Positions 9,592-19,892 of a stretch of 28,973 bases of DNA are shown here, piece after piece; position 1 is the first letter of the stretch; every line of letters begins with the position of its first letter. This DNA is from Salisapilia sapeloensis (lineage: Eukaryota; Oomycota; Peronosporomycetes; Peronosporales; Salisapiliaceae): contig JAADVB010000229.1 of NCBI GenBank assembly GCA_023334545.1, positions 1 to 28,973 of the forward strand. The letters are read 5' to 3'. The notes below the pieces were generated by a model that was not told where the DNA came from, searched no databases, and was given only the letters and a program-made list of their open reading frames with translations. The translations under genes were made by a program, and so were the position numbers.

Positions 9592-11094
9592 ATGCTGGGC
9601 AATCGGCTCCCACCAAAATCCTACCCAATATCGTCTTCGACTACCCCTGTCAAGCTACCACCACAGCAAAGTCTAGACGAACCATCGAAAACGCTTCAAC
9701 AAGCTTTTCCGTCTACCATACGTCTGTGTGAACCTCAACGTGTCATGGCGGACGAAATGGAAGGGTCACAAGGGACTTCGAGTTTACCAAAGTTTACCGA
9801 GTTACTGCGTCACCAGCGTCAGAACGCAACTTCCTACTATATGGAAATACCTGCGTCAGCTCAATATGCACAATCGATCCCACCGTTGTCACAAGTACAA
9901 CCAGAGGCGGAGCGATCACGCCCGTACCCAATGGATTGGCAAAGTGAACCTCAGCAACCTTCCTTCGCCTCTGACACTCCGATGGAAACGACTTCACCTT
10001 CTGCAATGGCTCGTTTAACAAAGCGAAAAGCAGATCGAGGTTCAACCTATGCAACTGACTCTCCCCATGACTCGACCGGGAGCAATCGTCAGCGAGCATC
10101 GAGGTACTTGAGCGACGACGATCGAGTGGACATCATCACTCGAATCAATGATGGAGAGAAACAAGTGAAGCTTGCGAAGGAGTACAACGTCAGCCGAGCT
10201 GCGATCTGCAACTTGTACAAGATCCGAGATGCCGTCATGGCCAGGACAAGGAACGTGCAGACGAAAAAGCAGCGATTTGAGACACCATCAGCGAATGTAT
10301 CGTCAATGAACGATTCAGACAGGTCCGCGGAGAATATCCACACGAACGATACTAGCGGCATGCAGACTGCTTTCTATACGAATACTACTGAAACTACCCC
10401 TCAAGCATACTCTGGAAGCCAGTCCTCACCCCCGATGGTCATGGAAATTTCGAAAGAGATCAAGGCACTACGAAACCTTCTTCCTGTTCTACGTGATGCC
10501 TGTACTCCCGTCGATACATACCATCGGACAGCCGATCGAGTCGTTCGAATCCTACTTGAGAGCGTAATTGCTACCCTACCGTCTCGAGAACTGGAGCTAA
10601 AGACACCAGCAGGCGACGATCTAAGATGCGAGACTTCCTTTGCTGACCAAATGATCTGTGCTTTGACGATGGAGGAAGCCAATGCCAGTATTATACTTCC
10701 TCTCTTTGCTTCTCTACTACCTTCTGCACCCACAGGATCGATCATTCTTGCTCCACACCATCAAGGAGGTACGAACATCCACGCACAACATCCACCTCTA
10801 TTACCATCCCAAGCAGTCTTTTTGCTCGACTCGAGCTGTGCAACAGGCAGAAGAGCATGTGCTGCACTCGACTACCTCGTACACGGGTGTTCTGTGGCAG
10901 CTAGTCGCATTTATTACATCACCATCATTTCGAGCGAACAAGGACTTCAGCGCGTTTATCAAGCCCATCCAGACGTGAACTTGGTAACGGTGCAAATGGA
11001 TGCTCGAGTCGATGAGCAGAACCAAATCCGACCAGGAATTGGCTACTTTGCTGAGCGGTATTTTGGACTAGGGTCGGGCGCAAGGCTAGTCTAG
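9592..11094 (+). CDS. HTH DNA-binding protein with UPRTase-like C-terminal domain (paralogue 1)
   Basis: Intronless, 500 aa. Residues 1-170 are Ser/Thr/Gln/Pro-rich and probably disordered. Residues about 171-215 form a Psq/CENP-B-like helix-turn-helix containing LAKEYNVSRAAIC. Residues about 293-492 resemble uracil phosphoribosyltransferase from end to end. The PRPP-loop equivalent reads FLLDSSCATGRRA (410-422), against LLDPMLATGGS in active enzymes, so Asp413 and the ATG triplet remain but GGS is altered. The uracil-site equivalent, RPGIGYFAERYFG (480-492), has lost the GD-GDR pattern of PGLGDxGDRxFG. I infer a DNA-binding regulator carrying a catalytically dead or weakened UPRTase fold, perhaps for ligand sensing or dimerisation. 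A shorter start at 9745 (MADEMEG) is possible. It shares about 25 of 43 HTH residues with the gene at 16242. Confidence 0.85.
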   Translation: MLGNRLPPKSYPISSSTTPVKLPPQQSLDEPSKTLQQAFPSTIRLCEPQRVMADEMEGSQGTSSLPKFTELLRHQRQNATSYYMEIPASAQYAQSIPPLSQVQPEAERSRPYPMDWQSEPQQPSFASDTPMETTSPSAMARLTKRKADRGSTYATDSPHDSTGSNRQRASRYLSDDDRVDIITRINDGEKQVKLAKEYNVSRAAICNLYKIRDAVMARTRNVQTKKQRFETPSANVSSMNDSDRSAENIHTNDTSGMQTAFYTNTTETTPQAYSGSQSSPPMVMEISKEIKALRNLLPVLRDACTPVDTYHRTADRVVRILLESVIATLPSRELELKTPAGDDLRCETSFADQMICALTMEEANASIILPLFASLLPSAPTGSIILAPHHQGGTNIHAQHPPLLPSQAVFLLDSSCATGRRACAALDYLVHGCSVAASRIYYITIISSEQGLQRVYQAHPDVNLVTVQMDARVDEQNQIRPGIGYFAERYFGLGSGARLV

Positions 11095-13221
11095 TCATAG
11101 AGTGGTAGACGTTTGAGTATATACATAAAAGTCAAACTTGTCGACGTGAAATCGTGTTTTACATCGACAAATGTAAGCTTTGGTCATTGCTTTCGTAGAA
11201 CTCATATGGTCTCTAGTTCTTAGCAAGTATTATTAATTGCCTCGATGGTCATGAAGCAGTTGAAGAGAGTTGGGTGAAGAGTAAAGAGATACCTAATGGA
11301 CAGCAGAGCTTTTAAAATGCAGAAGCGACAGAATAGTACCTTTTACGAATCATATTAGATGCTTTTCAATACTGTTGATACGGACGGTCATGGCATTCGC
11401 ATGAAATGTGCTATGGAAGGTTTCCAATTGTGTTGCGTAGGTTACTGAGCCATTGCCAATTGTGTATCAATGACATCGGATGCTATAAACCAATAGCTAG
11501 TTGTGATAGAGATATCAACATGGGAATATCCATGGCAATGTACTAAGAAACATAATCATTTCGCATATCAGAAGCATGAAGGAAATTAGAATCGAGATGC
11601 TATTCTCCTAGACAGTGTCGTGGCGAGATGGATAGTTCGTACGATCTACAGCTCTTTTCGTTCTTTTATGATCGCAGAATCCTTAAAGAGGAAATAGTCA
11701 AGGAATCAACTATATAGGTCGTAATTCTGCTCTAGACCTCAAACTCAATACTGCTAGCAACTTTTTATCGCTTGAAAGTAGAGCTGATACTAGTACTCAT
11801 CTATTTCTTGGTTTATTTTCTACATTGATTCAATCTAGATTATCATCATCACTGGAAGCAGACATAGAAGTTTGGAGTTGTCCAGGGGCAATATAATTCT
11901 CGCCTTTGTCGCAAAGGAAAGAGAGCTTATGCAGCACTTCTTTACAACGATTAATACTCAGTAGCCAGGTCTGAAGCTCGGCGGTCGTACTGGTAGCAAG
12001 GCAAAATTGAGTATATCACATAGCGTTGAAGAGATAGATATGCTTCTACTATAATGAAGATGCCAAAGTAGAAGAAATATCATATTCGTAGGATAAAAAT
12101 CGCTTGTAAGGTCGATAGATCGACGTCAAGCGTATTGCGAAGAATGCGAGCAGCAACATCGTTGATATATACATTCATGGCAATCACGCTAGCACAAAAG
12201 GCATATCTGACAGTGATGTTTATAGCAGCAAATACCCAAACATTTAATGCATGGAGTTCAACGTGTTGGATTAAGACTATAAATGGAAACCTCTCATCAA
12301 TGCCGTAAAATGGTCGGATTTTTAGCACCTACAGCGCTAATGACTATCCATATATCCACATCGAAGCCCCTTATTAACTTCACATGGCATGGAAAGATAG
12401 CAGTAGAGACCTTAGGCACTGTTCGGGCAACGCATTCTTCATCTCTTGAAGCCATGAAACCGGGAAGCTGAGAGATTTCCTAGCGGAAAAGATACTCATG
12501 CAAACATGCGAACACGATACTTGAGCAGAGAGCCGATCTAAGGCATATGGATGCAATCAGCTCCTCGGTGCTCTTGGGACGCTCCTCCTCGATTTGGGAC
12601 TACCGTAGGATGAGCGGTTATCTTTAGGAATTGAAAGATCGCTGTGTTTCATTGTGAAAGACATGGTTCTTCAACGCCAAGTGTTCTTATAGAGTACGCA
12701 TGAAAGTCCATGCAAGACGATGCCAAAGCTGCGCGACATCGCCTACAGGATCGACAAGAACGAGGGTCTAGATCATACTAAAGTTGATTGGAATGCGTCG
12801 ACGATATTATAGAACTAGACCTAGCATCCTGTCGAACAAGTTTATATGATCGAAGGCGTACAATGCTACTCCTGAAAGTACATGCTCATAAAAGCCTTCA
12901 AATGCATAAGTACCGTATCATAGATGTATCAACTCCTTCCTACTCCTTATCCTTCACAGTCTGGAAACTTCACACATTTTGTCATTATAATGGCTAACAT
13001 GTCAACCACAACAGCTACTTGAGTACCCTCTCCACTCCATTCTACTCCACTCCACTCCTTCCTTCTCATAGACATCAATTCCCGGCCTTCAAGCTAGAAA
13101 CACACCCACATTCCCTGCCGTACCCATGTCGTAAGCTACCGAAATAAATACCAACCAAAAGATAAATTACGTTAATAAATTACGCCATACGAGCCAATCC
13201 TTCCACTAGCACCAAGTCACG
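11095..13221. other. Gene-poor spacer, 2.1 kb
   Basis: No supported gene lies between paralogue 1 and eIF3e. A more GC-rich patch at about 12480-12790 carries short protein-like frames on both strands, including a minus-strand frame 12297-12599 broken by a single TAG; these could be a decayed gene or chance. Near 13021-13070, just before eIF3e, the plus strand is rich in repeated ACTCC units. Nothing else stands out. Confidence 0.45.
13021..13070 (+). promoter_or_regulatory. Pyrimidine-rich ACTCC-repeat tract upstream of eIF3e
   Basis: The plus strand has several near-tandem copies of CTCCACTCC/ATTCTACTCC ending in CTCCTTCCTTCTC, about 150 bp before the eIF3e start codon. Pyrimidine-rich tracts are common near transcription starts of translation-factor genes in many eukaryotes, so a core-promoter or 5'-UTR role is possible. 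That is inference; no protein-binding motif is identified. Confidence 0.3.
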
Positions 13222-14648
13222 ATGGCGGACGAGACCCCGATGACAACGGCTGAGCCGAATGCCAAGTATGACCTGACCAACACGTTGGCTCCATTCATGG
13301 ACCTCCACTTCATGTTCCCACTCATCGACTTCCTCTCGAGCAATGAATTGTATGACGAAGCACAGCTGATGGCTGCCAAGCTCTCGCTCCTCAAGCCGAC
13401 CAACATGGCCGATTTTGCGGTCGAGATCTACCAGACGCTGCATAACACGACTGAAGCTCCTGCAGAGTTCGAGCAACGTCGTGGCGCGATTCTCGATGCA
13501 CTCAGCCATGCCAAGAACGAGTGCCGACCGATGCTCGAGCTCATTGAGAACGAAGAGAAGATTGTCCAATTGCAGAACGATAACCAGCTCAATGGCCAGT
13601 ACCTTGAGCAGCACGAAGGGGTACATACGTCTCTATCGATTCTTACAACTAGTAGTCGCTTACATGTACATACTAGATTACACCGGCAGTTCTCGACGGA
13701 CTGTACAAGTACGCCAAGCTCCAGTACGAGTGTGGCAACTACGAAGACTGCCTTACGTACCTCACGTACTATGGCGTGCTCATCCCGAACTCGTCGCAGC
13801 AATACTTGAACGCCTTGTGGGGAAAACTCGCGGCCGAGATCCTCATCTTCCGATGGGAAGACGCGTCCGCCGACATCTCGCGTATCAACGACGTCATTGA
13901 CAACAACGTACATGCTCCTGCTTTTCCATGATAAAGATCGAAACTAATCTTAGACGTATAGAACATGATGACACCAGTGGAGCAGCTCCAGCAACGCACG
14001 TGGCTCTTGCACTGGTCGCTCTTCGTCTTCGCCTGGCACGAAGAAGGCCGAGACGCGGTCGTCGACTTTATGCTTCAGCCGCGTTGCGTCGAAGCCATCC
14101 AGAGCAACGCGCCGTGGCTACTTCGTTACCTGTGCGCCGGCGTCATCCTTCACAAGCGTCGTCGCGCGCTTACGAAAGACTTGCTCCGCATCCTCCGAGC
14201 GGACAAGGACAGCTATCAGGACCCTGTGCTAGACTTTGTTGATTGCCTCTTCGTTTCGTTTGACTTTGAGACTGCTCGTGAGAAGCTGCGCGAGTGTGAA
14301 GTCGTGCTCGTGAGTGACTTTTTCCTGTACGAGAAGAACATGGGGGAGTTTATGGAAGCTGCGCGACTTGCGATCTTTGAGCTCTACTGCCGCGTCCACA
14401 CGACGGTCGACATGAAGCAGCTCGCCGACAAGCTTGCGATGCAGAACGAGCAGGCGACAGAACAGTGGGTCGTGAACATGATTCGACAGACCAAGCTGGA
14501 CGCCAAGATTGACTCGCAAGAAGGACGTATCGTCATGGGCGCGCCGCACAACTCTGTCCATAGTGAAGTGATCGACAAGACGAGGGACTTGGCCGCCCGG
14601 ACGTACAGTATGATGACGCAGCTCGACCGTTTGGGTAAACGCAAGTAA
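13222..14648 (+). CDS. eIF3e: Translation initiation factor eIF3 subunit E (INT6)
   Basis: Three exons (13222-13620, 13677-13907, 13962-14648) give 438 aa; introns are 56 and 54 nt. The protein is collinear with eIF3e over its whole length: an N-terminal YDLTNTLAPFMDLHFMFPLI block (residues 17-36), YKYAKLQYECGNYEDC, LWGKLAAEIL, LLHWSLFVFAWHEEGR, NAPWLLRYLCAGVI, KECE-like REKLRECEVVL, and a C-terminal PCI/winged-helix domain with WVVNMIRQTKLDAKIDS. eIF3e is a scaffold subunit of the eIF3 complex that binds the 40S ribosome during initiation. Codons strongly favour C or G in the third position, more than in neighbouring genes, consistent with high expression. It lies between the two HTH-UPRTase-like paralogues, all three on the plus strand. 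Confidence 0.97.
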
Positions 14649-16241
14649 GTAGAGACCTAGTCAAGAAGCGAGCATGAATAAAACGAGGACATGGTCCATT
14701 TTGTTTGGTCAGCGTTGGGGTCGCGTCTTTTGTAGCAGGGTGGGAGAGTGGACACGTGACTTTGTTCGTGTGTTCTTTACAAGAAGTGTATCTTGCTGTT
14801 GATAGACGTAAAGAGCAGTAGCGTCTCGTTTAAAGTCTTCGATGTCAGAGTGATTGGTTTCCATGACAAACGTGCCGATTGCCGTGATGTGCTATCTGCA
14901 ACAACCGTGGAGGTGAACATCGAAAGCTACTATGAAAGATCGACCAATGGGAATAGCTGCGTATGACTTAAATACACAGATTTTGCCTCTATAAACAGCT
15001 TGATATCCATGAGATGGATGATTCTTATCACGTAGAAACATAGACGCAGTACACGTTTAAAAAAAGTCATGTAATTTCTTGAAAAATCAGGATGCATCAG
15101 ACTCGATTGATACAACATCGACATACTCGATGGAATCTTTGCGGTTTATAAAGGGCACAAAGGATATGAGGAGAGAGTATGTCGACTAAATCGATAAAGA
15201 GTGTGGTCGTGGATGCAAGCGATAAGGTTGAGCAACGGAGCTCTAAGTACTGACAAAATTGCATTTGCAACATACAACGAGCTATTGTAACTGCACTTAC
15301 TGCTTTCGTAGGCTGATTCTCTACGTGTGCATGCTATTCGCACTCGTGGTGATTAGATTTGCTCTAGTCATTCGAAAGAGAGTATTTATTTCACTTTTCG
15401 TTTCCTAATTCTTTCCCTCGTCCATGTGTTTGTCTTACTATCGTGCAATCCAGCAGCATTTTAAGGGCAGATAGACGACCAGTAGCCCATCACCTCAAAG
15501 TTTCCAGATTTCTTCGTTTCTTTACACCCACACGGGCTACAGATCGAATATTCTAGGACAAAGTTTCTGCAACTTGCTCTATGAAACATGACGGCGAAAG
15601 TGATCAGTCGAAACGTTCGGTAGTGTCGCGGATACCCTCCTTTTCACCTTTGGAGATATGCTAGCTTGGCTTATCAACAAGAAACCTGTACATGATAGAA
15701 ATGACTAGCTCGATTGCCTCGCATAGAAATGCTCCCATCAGCTCACTCGTATCACGCCATCCCGTTTTTGTTCGAAATGTCTCGAAAAGTATGTCCTGTT
15801 TAGAGGCAGAATAGTAAGACAGTACATAATGATTTCGTGCTGTCAATCGAACAGCATGGCTTCCTGCTCTCGCACTTCCTTTTTTTAAATGAAAATAAAA
15901 CCACTACTTCCAATCACTTGATGCTCTTTATAACCTCCGCTATCAACTAAATATCCTCTTTATTCAGCTCGACGCGTTGCTAATCTGACATATAGAAACA
16001 ACTAGGAAACGAAAAGAACTTGGGTGTATAGAACACGCATCGTGTCGAACGACGGATCACAGGCACGACCAACCACCTGTACAAACCCAGGAGAACACAA
16101 AAGCGAACTGTTTCAAATCTCGCCATCGCACTGCCTTTTTCCTCGGCCTCGATCCACTCGCCTGCCATCGGCTTCGACCTACCTTCATACAAGCATCCAA
16201 AGCCTTCCAACGAAGCTACTCGATTATTACTTTGCCATTTG
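14649..16241. other. Gene-poor spacer, 1.6 kb
   Basis: No gene is supported between eIF3e and paralogue 2. All open frames are short (up to about 127 codons, minus strand 15980-16363, which overlaps the next gene antisense and has no recognisable domain). I see no RNA gene or repeat. Confidence 0.5.
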
Positions 16242-17393
16242 ATGGGTACTACAAAAGTAGATACGAGCGCCGTGCACGACACGGCAACTGCAAGTCGCCG
16301 TGGACCTACCACTCGGTCCTCCCAGCAACTTCGTGCGGCCCGGTCCGCCGCGAGGAATGTCATTGTGGACTTGAACGCAGAAGACTGCTCGGTTCACTCG
16401 TCCAACCTCACACCACCTCCGAGCGAGGCATCTGCTCCTGCAACCATTGCCGACGACAACAGCAATCAGCGTTCGTCGAGATACCTTCGGGAGTCTGATC
16501 GGCGAAACATCATCTTGCGCATCCAGAATGGAGAGCGTCAGTCTGCACTCGCGAAGGAGTATGGCGTGACGCGTGCTGCGATCTGTCACATCAATAAGAA
16601 GCGTGTTGAAATCCTTTCGCGGTCCCATCGTGATGACGTATATGCAAATGCTCGGCACCCAAAGAGACGAATCTACATTACGCCAGAAGAGATGAAAGAC
16701 CAACACATCTACCCAGTCGTGTCGGAAGTCAAATCTCCTGCGCTGAATTTGCTGCTGACGAAATTACGATCCAAGCACACATCCAGTGCCGAGTACCGAC
16801 TTACCACCAACCGCCTCTTTCGTATGCTATTGGAACAAGCGCTCGTGCTCGCACCCACAGATGCCGTGAATGTGTTGACACCAGCCGGGTGTGCGTGGAA
16901 AGGACTACAACCGCGGCATGCCACTGTCGGCGTCGGGATCAATGAAGCTGGACTGCTGCTACTGGACGTCTTCCGAGCGGTCCAACCAGAGAGTACCGCT
17001 GGATCCATCACTATCAAGGAAAAGTCTGATCAGAATGGCATGCCAGCATCATTCGTTAAATGTGCCTGTGTCCCGCATAACCTCCAGCTTACCAGCATCT
17101 TCCTACTGGAAGCCACAACCGCCAACTCAGACAGCATCTGCACGACCATCCAGACGTTGCTGGACTTTGGTGCCACAGAGACGTCCATCTTCTTTGTGTG
17201 CCTCGTATCCAGCCACGCCAGTATTTCGGCCATTTGCAACCGGTATCCTGCGGTGCGCATCGTCACGGCTTCCATCGACTCGGACTCGAGCGAGACTAAA
17301 GAGATTTCGCCTGGTATTGGCATCTTCCTCGAGCGGTACTTGAACATGACGACAATGCATCAAAGTGACTTCGGACCGGCAGTCTGCATATAA
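16242..17393 (+). CDS. HTH DNA-binding protein with UPRTase-like C-terminal domain (paralogue 2)
   Basis: Intronless, 383 aa from the ATG at 16242. After a Thr/Ser-rich leader (1-79), residues about 80-124 form the same Psq/CENP-B-like helix-turn-helix as paralogue 1 (LAKEYGVTRAAIC). Residues about 168-368 follow the uracil phosphoribosyltransferase fold. The start is very UPRTase-like (LLLTKLRSKHTSSAEYR) and is followed by VNVLTPAG, GVGINEAG, and YPAVRIVTASID near the end. Catalytic loops are gone: the PRPP loop reads FLLEATTANSDS (287-298), with no ATGGS, and the uracil site reads SPGIGIFLERYLN (356-368). I infer a regulator with a pseudo-enzyme domain, more degenerate than paralogue 1. Nuclear location is likely from the DNA-binding domain and the nearby basic HPKRR. 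Ligand, if any, is unknown. Confidence 0.85.
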   Translation: MGTTKVDTSAVHDTATASRRGPTTRSSQQLRAARSAARNVIVDLNAEDCSVHSSNLTPPPSEASAPATIADDNSNQRSSRYLRESDRRNIILRIQNGERQSALAKEYGVTRAAICHINKKRVEILSRSHRDDVYANARHPKRRIYITPEEMKDQHIYPVVSEVKSPALNLLLTKLRSKHTSSAEYRLTTNRLFRMLLEQALVLAPTDAVNVLTPAGCAWKGLQPRHATVGVGINEAGLLLLDVFRAVQPESTAGSITIKEKSDQNGMPASFVKCACVPHNLQLTSIFLLEATTANSDSICTTIQTLLDFGATETSIFFVCLVSSHASISAICNRYPAVRIVTASIDSDSSETKEISPGIGIFLERYLNMTTMHQSDFGPAVCI

Positions 17394-19196
17394 GCGACAG
17401 AAGTAGCCATCGGGACCTTTGATTTGCTTCATGAGATACGAGAGTAGGACGAGAAACTATAGTGGGTATTGCTTATGTGGTCGTAAATGAATATAAACAG
17501 ACTTCTTGTGCATGTCACTTGTTAATCAAAAATGATGCTGCAGGATAGATAGAGTGTTGTCATGACGTCGTGAGTGGTCATGTAGGCGGGACGAGGATAC
17601 GTATGAGCATGAATCTATGCTCGTAGAGTTTCTCGTACAGATACTATATAGCCATGCGGGGCATACTGGCGTGTGCATACCTTTCATAGCAATGCAAATG
17701 CTCACAAGGAGTACTGTCTAGTGATTAGATTTAACGTTCCTCGTGCCAATGCGTGTAGGAGGTTCATGTATCAGCTCAATTAAGCGCTGCAATCCAGCTC
17801 GTCCATGTAGATAGACTACCCCATCATGATACAAGTAATCTGCAAAGTTGCATCGTAGGAAAGATAGTGGCCTAAAAATATTAAAATGCTTGTACATTGT
17901 GTAAGCACTTTGTATCGACGCTGATGTAGGACGTCAGTGGAGATACTACACGACGTCGAAACTTTACGCGGCTGGTGCATTCGCCGAAGATAACTCGTGA
18001 AGTTGGAGAAGTAGGTAATGAGGTCTGAATGAGCAATCTTTGCTGTACAAGAAGCAGGCTCAAGTCGTTTAGTGATGGATGGATATGATTTTCACCTCGA
18101 CAACCTATCGTTGCTACGCCATTCTAGTGGGAATGACTGTTGCACATGATATTGTATATGTTGCCTGGTGTAATTCTCCCACGATATGCTTGCATTGGCA
18201 TTCATGCTACGTGCTGTGGAAGGTTGGGAATGAGGTTTCGATAAATAGCAACAACATTTAGCTTTACTCATCTATAAATAGTAGTGAATTGATATGAAGC
18301 CACTGCAATCGTCTTTCGCCACCACTGCTCTTCCTTTTGTCTTTGCTGAACCTCTGGAGGCGATGTACATTTGCAAGCTATAAGCTAGACTGCAAATTAA
18401 TCTACAAGGACCTGGTTTCTAGTAACGCATGGGAGTGATAGTCTTCGAAATCTCATCCTTTATGCAAGCCTTGAAGCCCGCGTCAAGAACCTCTACCTTC
18501 CAGAAGGGTCGGGTTCAGCTAATGTACGCCGATAGAATTTTTCGCTTCAATTTCGAGCAGATCAGGCAGGAGGTAGCCATAGAATTTACTTGATGCCATC
18601 TGCAGAAGATCATGATGCAAAAAATCCTGGTGTTCATTTCGGTGCACAGTATGATAGATGCTAACAAGAATTCTTTTGTGCAGGACAGATAATGCTTCGG
18701 TTTCCTAGCTTTATAAGGCACCAAGTCGGAAGTTTATCCGTGTACCTCATTCTAAGGTTGCCCCAGTAGCTCGAACGAAAACATCTTTCGTCCACTAGCG
18801 CAACATGCATTCCATTCAAACTAAATCGTAAAATTGAACCTACAGGATGGGAAAACACCGCAGACAACACTTTATCATCGACCATCTCGATAGATGCAAA
18901 CGCAAGGCGATATGTTGACAAGGCATTAACCAACTCTACTTTCATCTCCATAACCGTGTTTAAATCAATTCGACATTGTTTCTTTTTGCATAAATCCTTC
19001 TACTCGAGCACTCGTTTTATGGGTACCGTTTATCTTCAAAGAATTCCTTTACGCATACCCAAGTCTCTCTCACGAGCAATTGATGCGTGAGACAAAGACA
19101 CCAGGCTATGCTTTTAGTAAGTGCAAAATTCAGCCAGCAAATTCATGTAGTGTGCACGTCACTATCACTCTTTCCCACACCACACAAGCCAAAAGG
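17394..19196. other. Gene-poor spacer, 1.8 kb
   Basis: No gene is supported. A minus-strand open frame at 18661-18951 (96 codons) has plausible composition but no recognisable family. A small stem-loop lies at 17602-17625, about 210 bp after paralogue 2. The last 114 bases are in frame with SSU72 from an ATG at 19083 and might be 5' UTR or an N-terminal extension. Confidence 0.45.
17602..17625. repeat. Small stem-loop downstream of paralogue 2
   Basis: The sequence TATGAGCAT - GAATCT - ATGCTCGTA can form a 9-bp stem (one G-U pair) with a 6-nt loop. It could sit in the 3' UTR of the HTH-UPRTase-like gene. A structure of this size occurs by chance quite often. Confidence 0.4.
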
Positions 19197-19892
19197 ATGC
19201 CGTTGTTATCAAGAAAGAAATGCCATACTCGACAAACACCGTGCTTTGCCATGGTCTGCGTGAACAATGTCAACCGCAGTATGGCAGCACACGCGCTACT
19301 CCAAGATCATGGCCTTTGTGTTCGGTCCTTTGGATGCAATCATCGAGTCTGCTACCCATGTCGACCTGGCGCGAGACCACTCTCATTTCCATTCTCGTCC
19401 AGCTATTCGTTCATGGCAAAACAGTTGCATAAGAGTGATGAAGAAACATTTAAGCGATGTGGTGTTTTTGAAATGCTCGAACGCAATGCTGCCGTGAAAG
19501 ACCGTCCAGAGCGATGGCAGGATCAGCGATATCGAGAATTAAAAGAGCTGGATGTTGCCATCTGCTTTGATAAAAATGCTTATATCGCTGTTCTCCAAGG
19601 TATGTCGATCTGTTGGATGACTTTGCGATCATTTATAAACCATTTAGTAGACTTGCAATGGAAGAGGAAGCTGAGGTTGCACGCCAAGAAGCATCCACTA
19701 CAGGTACTGTGTATGGACACGGACGATACTGCTATTGGCGCTGATGACGCTAGTAAATTGGCTCTGGAATTGTGCCAAGAGCTACATGCGCATGGAGTCT
19801 CTGGTTTAGCGAATCCAAAAGCCAAAGACTTGATGACCGCTTTCAAGGCACACCAAGGGATCAATTTAGACTGCGCTGTTATATACGTTTAA
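19197..19892 (+). CDS. SSU72: RNA polymerase II CTD phosphatase SSU72
   Basis: Two exons (19197-19599, 19651-19892) give 214 aa; family members are about 195. The phosphatase P-loop is CVNNVNRS (C21-x5-R27-S28), followed by MAAH and VRSFG as in other SSU72 proteins. The middle part has SFPFSSSYSFMA, GVFEMLERN and PERWQD. Conserved aspartates D157 and D160, before the LALELCQEL helix, correspond by eye to the family's general-acid region. SSU72 removes Ser5/Ser7 phosphate from the Pol II C-terminal domain and works with the 3'-end processing machinery. The 51-nt intron ends TAGTAG; using the second AG gives AVLQDLQ, matching family VLEDL. The intron is in frame and stop-free. An in-frame ATG at 19083 would add 38 residues with no family counterpart, so I prefer 19197. 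Confidence 0.9.
   Translation: MPLLSRKKCHTRQTPCFAMVCVNNVNRSMAAHALLQDHGLCVRSFGCNHRVCYPCRPGARPLSFPFSSSYSFMAKQLHKSDEETFKRCGVFEMLERNAAVKDRPERWQDQRYRELKELDVAICFDKNAYIAVLQGMSICWMTLRSFINHLVDLQWKRKLRLHAKKHPLQVLCMDTDDTAIGADDASKLALELCQELHAHGVSGLANPKAKDLMTAFKAHQGINLDCAVIYV

Noticed and set aside
9592-11094. Transposase/pogo-type element suggested by the CENP-B-like HTH
   Set aside because: No DDE catalytic domain follows and no terminal repeats were seen; the C-terminal part fits UPRTase instead.
15980-16706. Minus-strand frames overlapping the second HTH-UPRTase-like gene
   Set aside because: Antisense shadow of a gene with clear domain support.
18661-18951. Minus-strand frame of 96 codons, MEMKVELVNAL start
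   Set aside because: Plausible composition, but no family, no neighbouring exon and no codon-bias support.
19083-19196. Longer SSU72 start at 19083
   Set aside because: The added 38 residues have no counterpart in SSU72 proteins, and the 19197 start already precedes the P-loop by the usual short leader.
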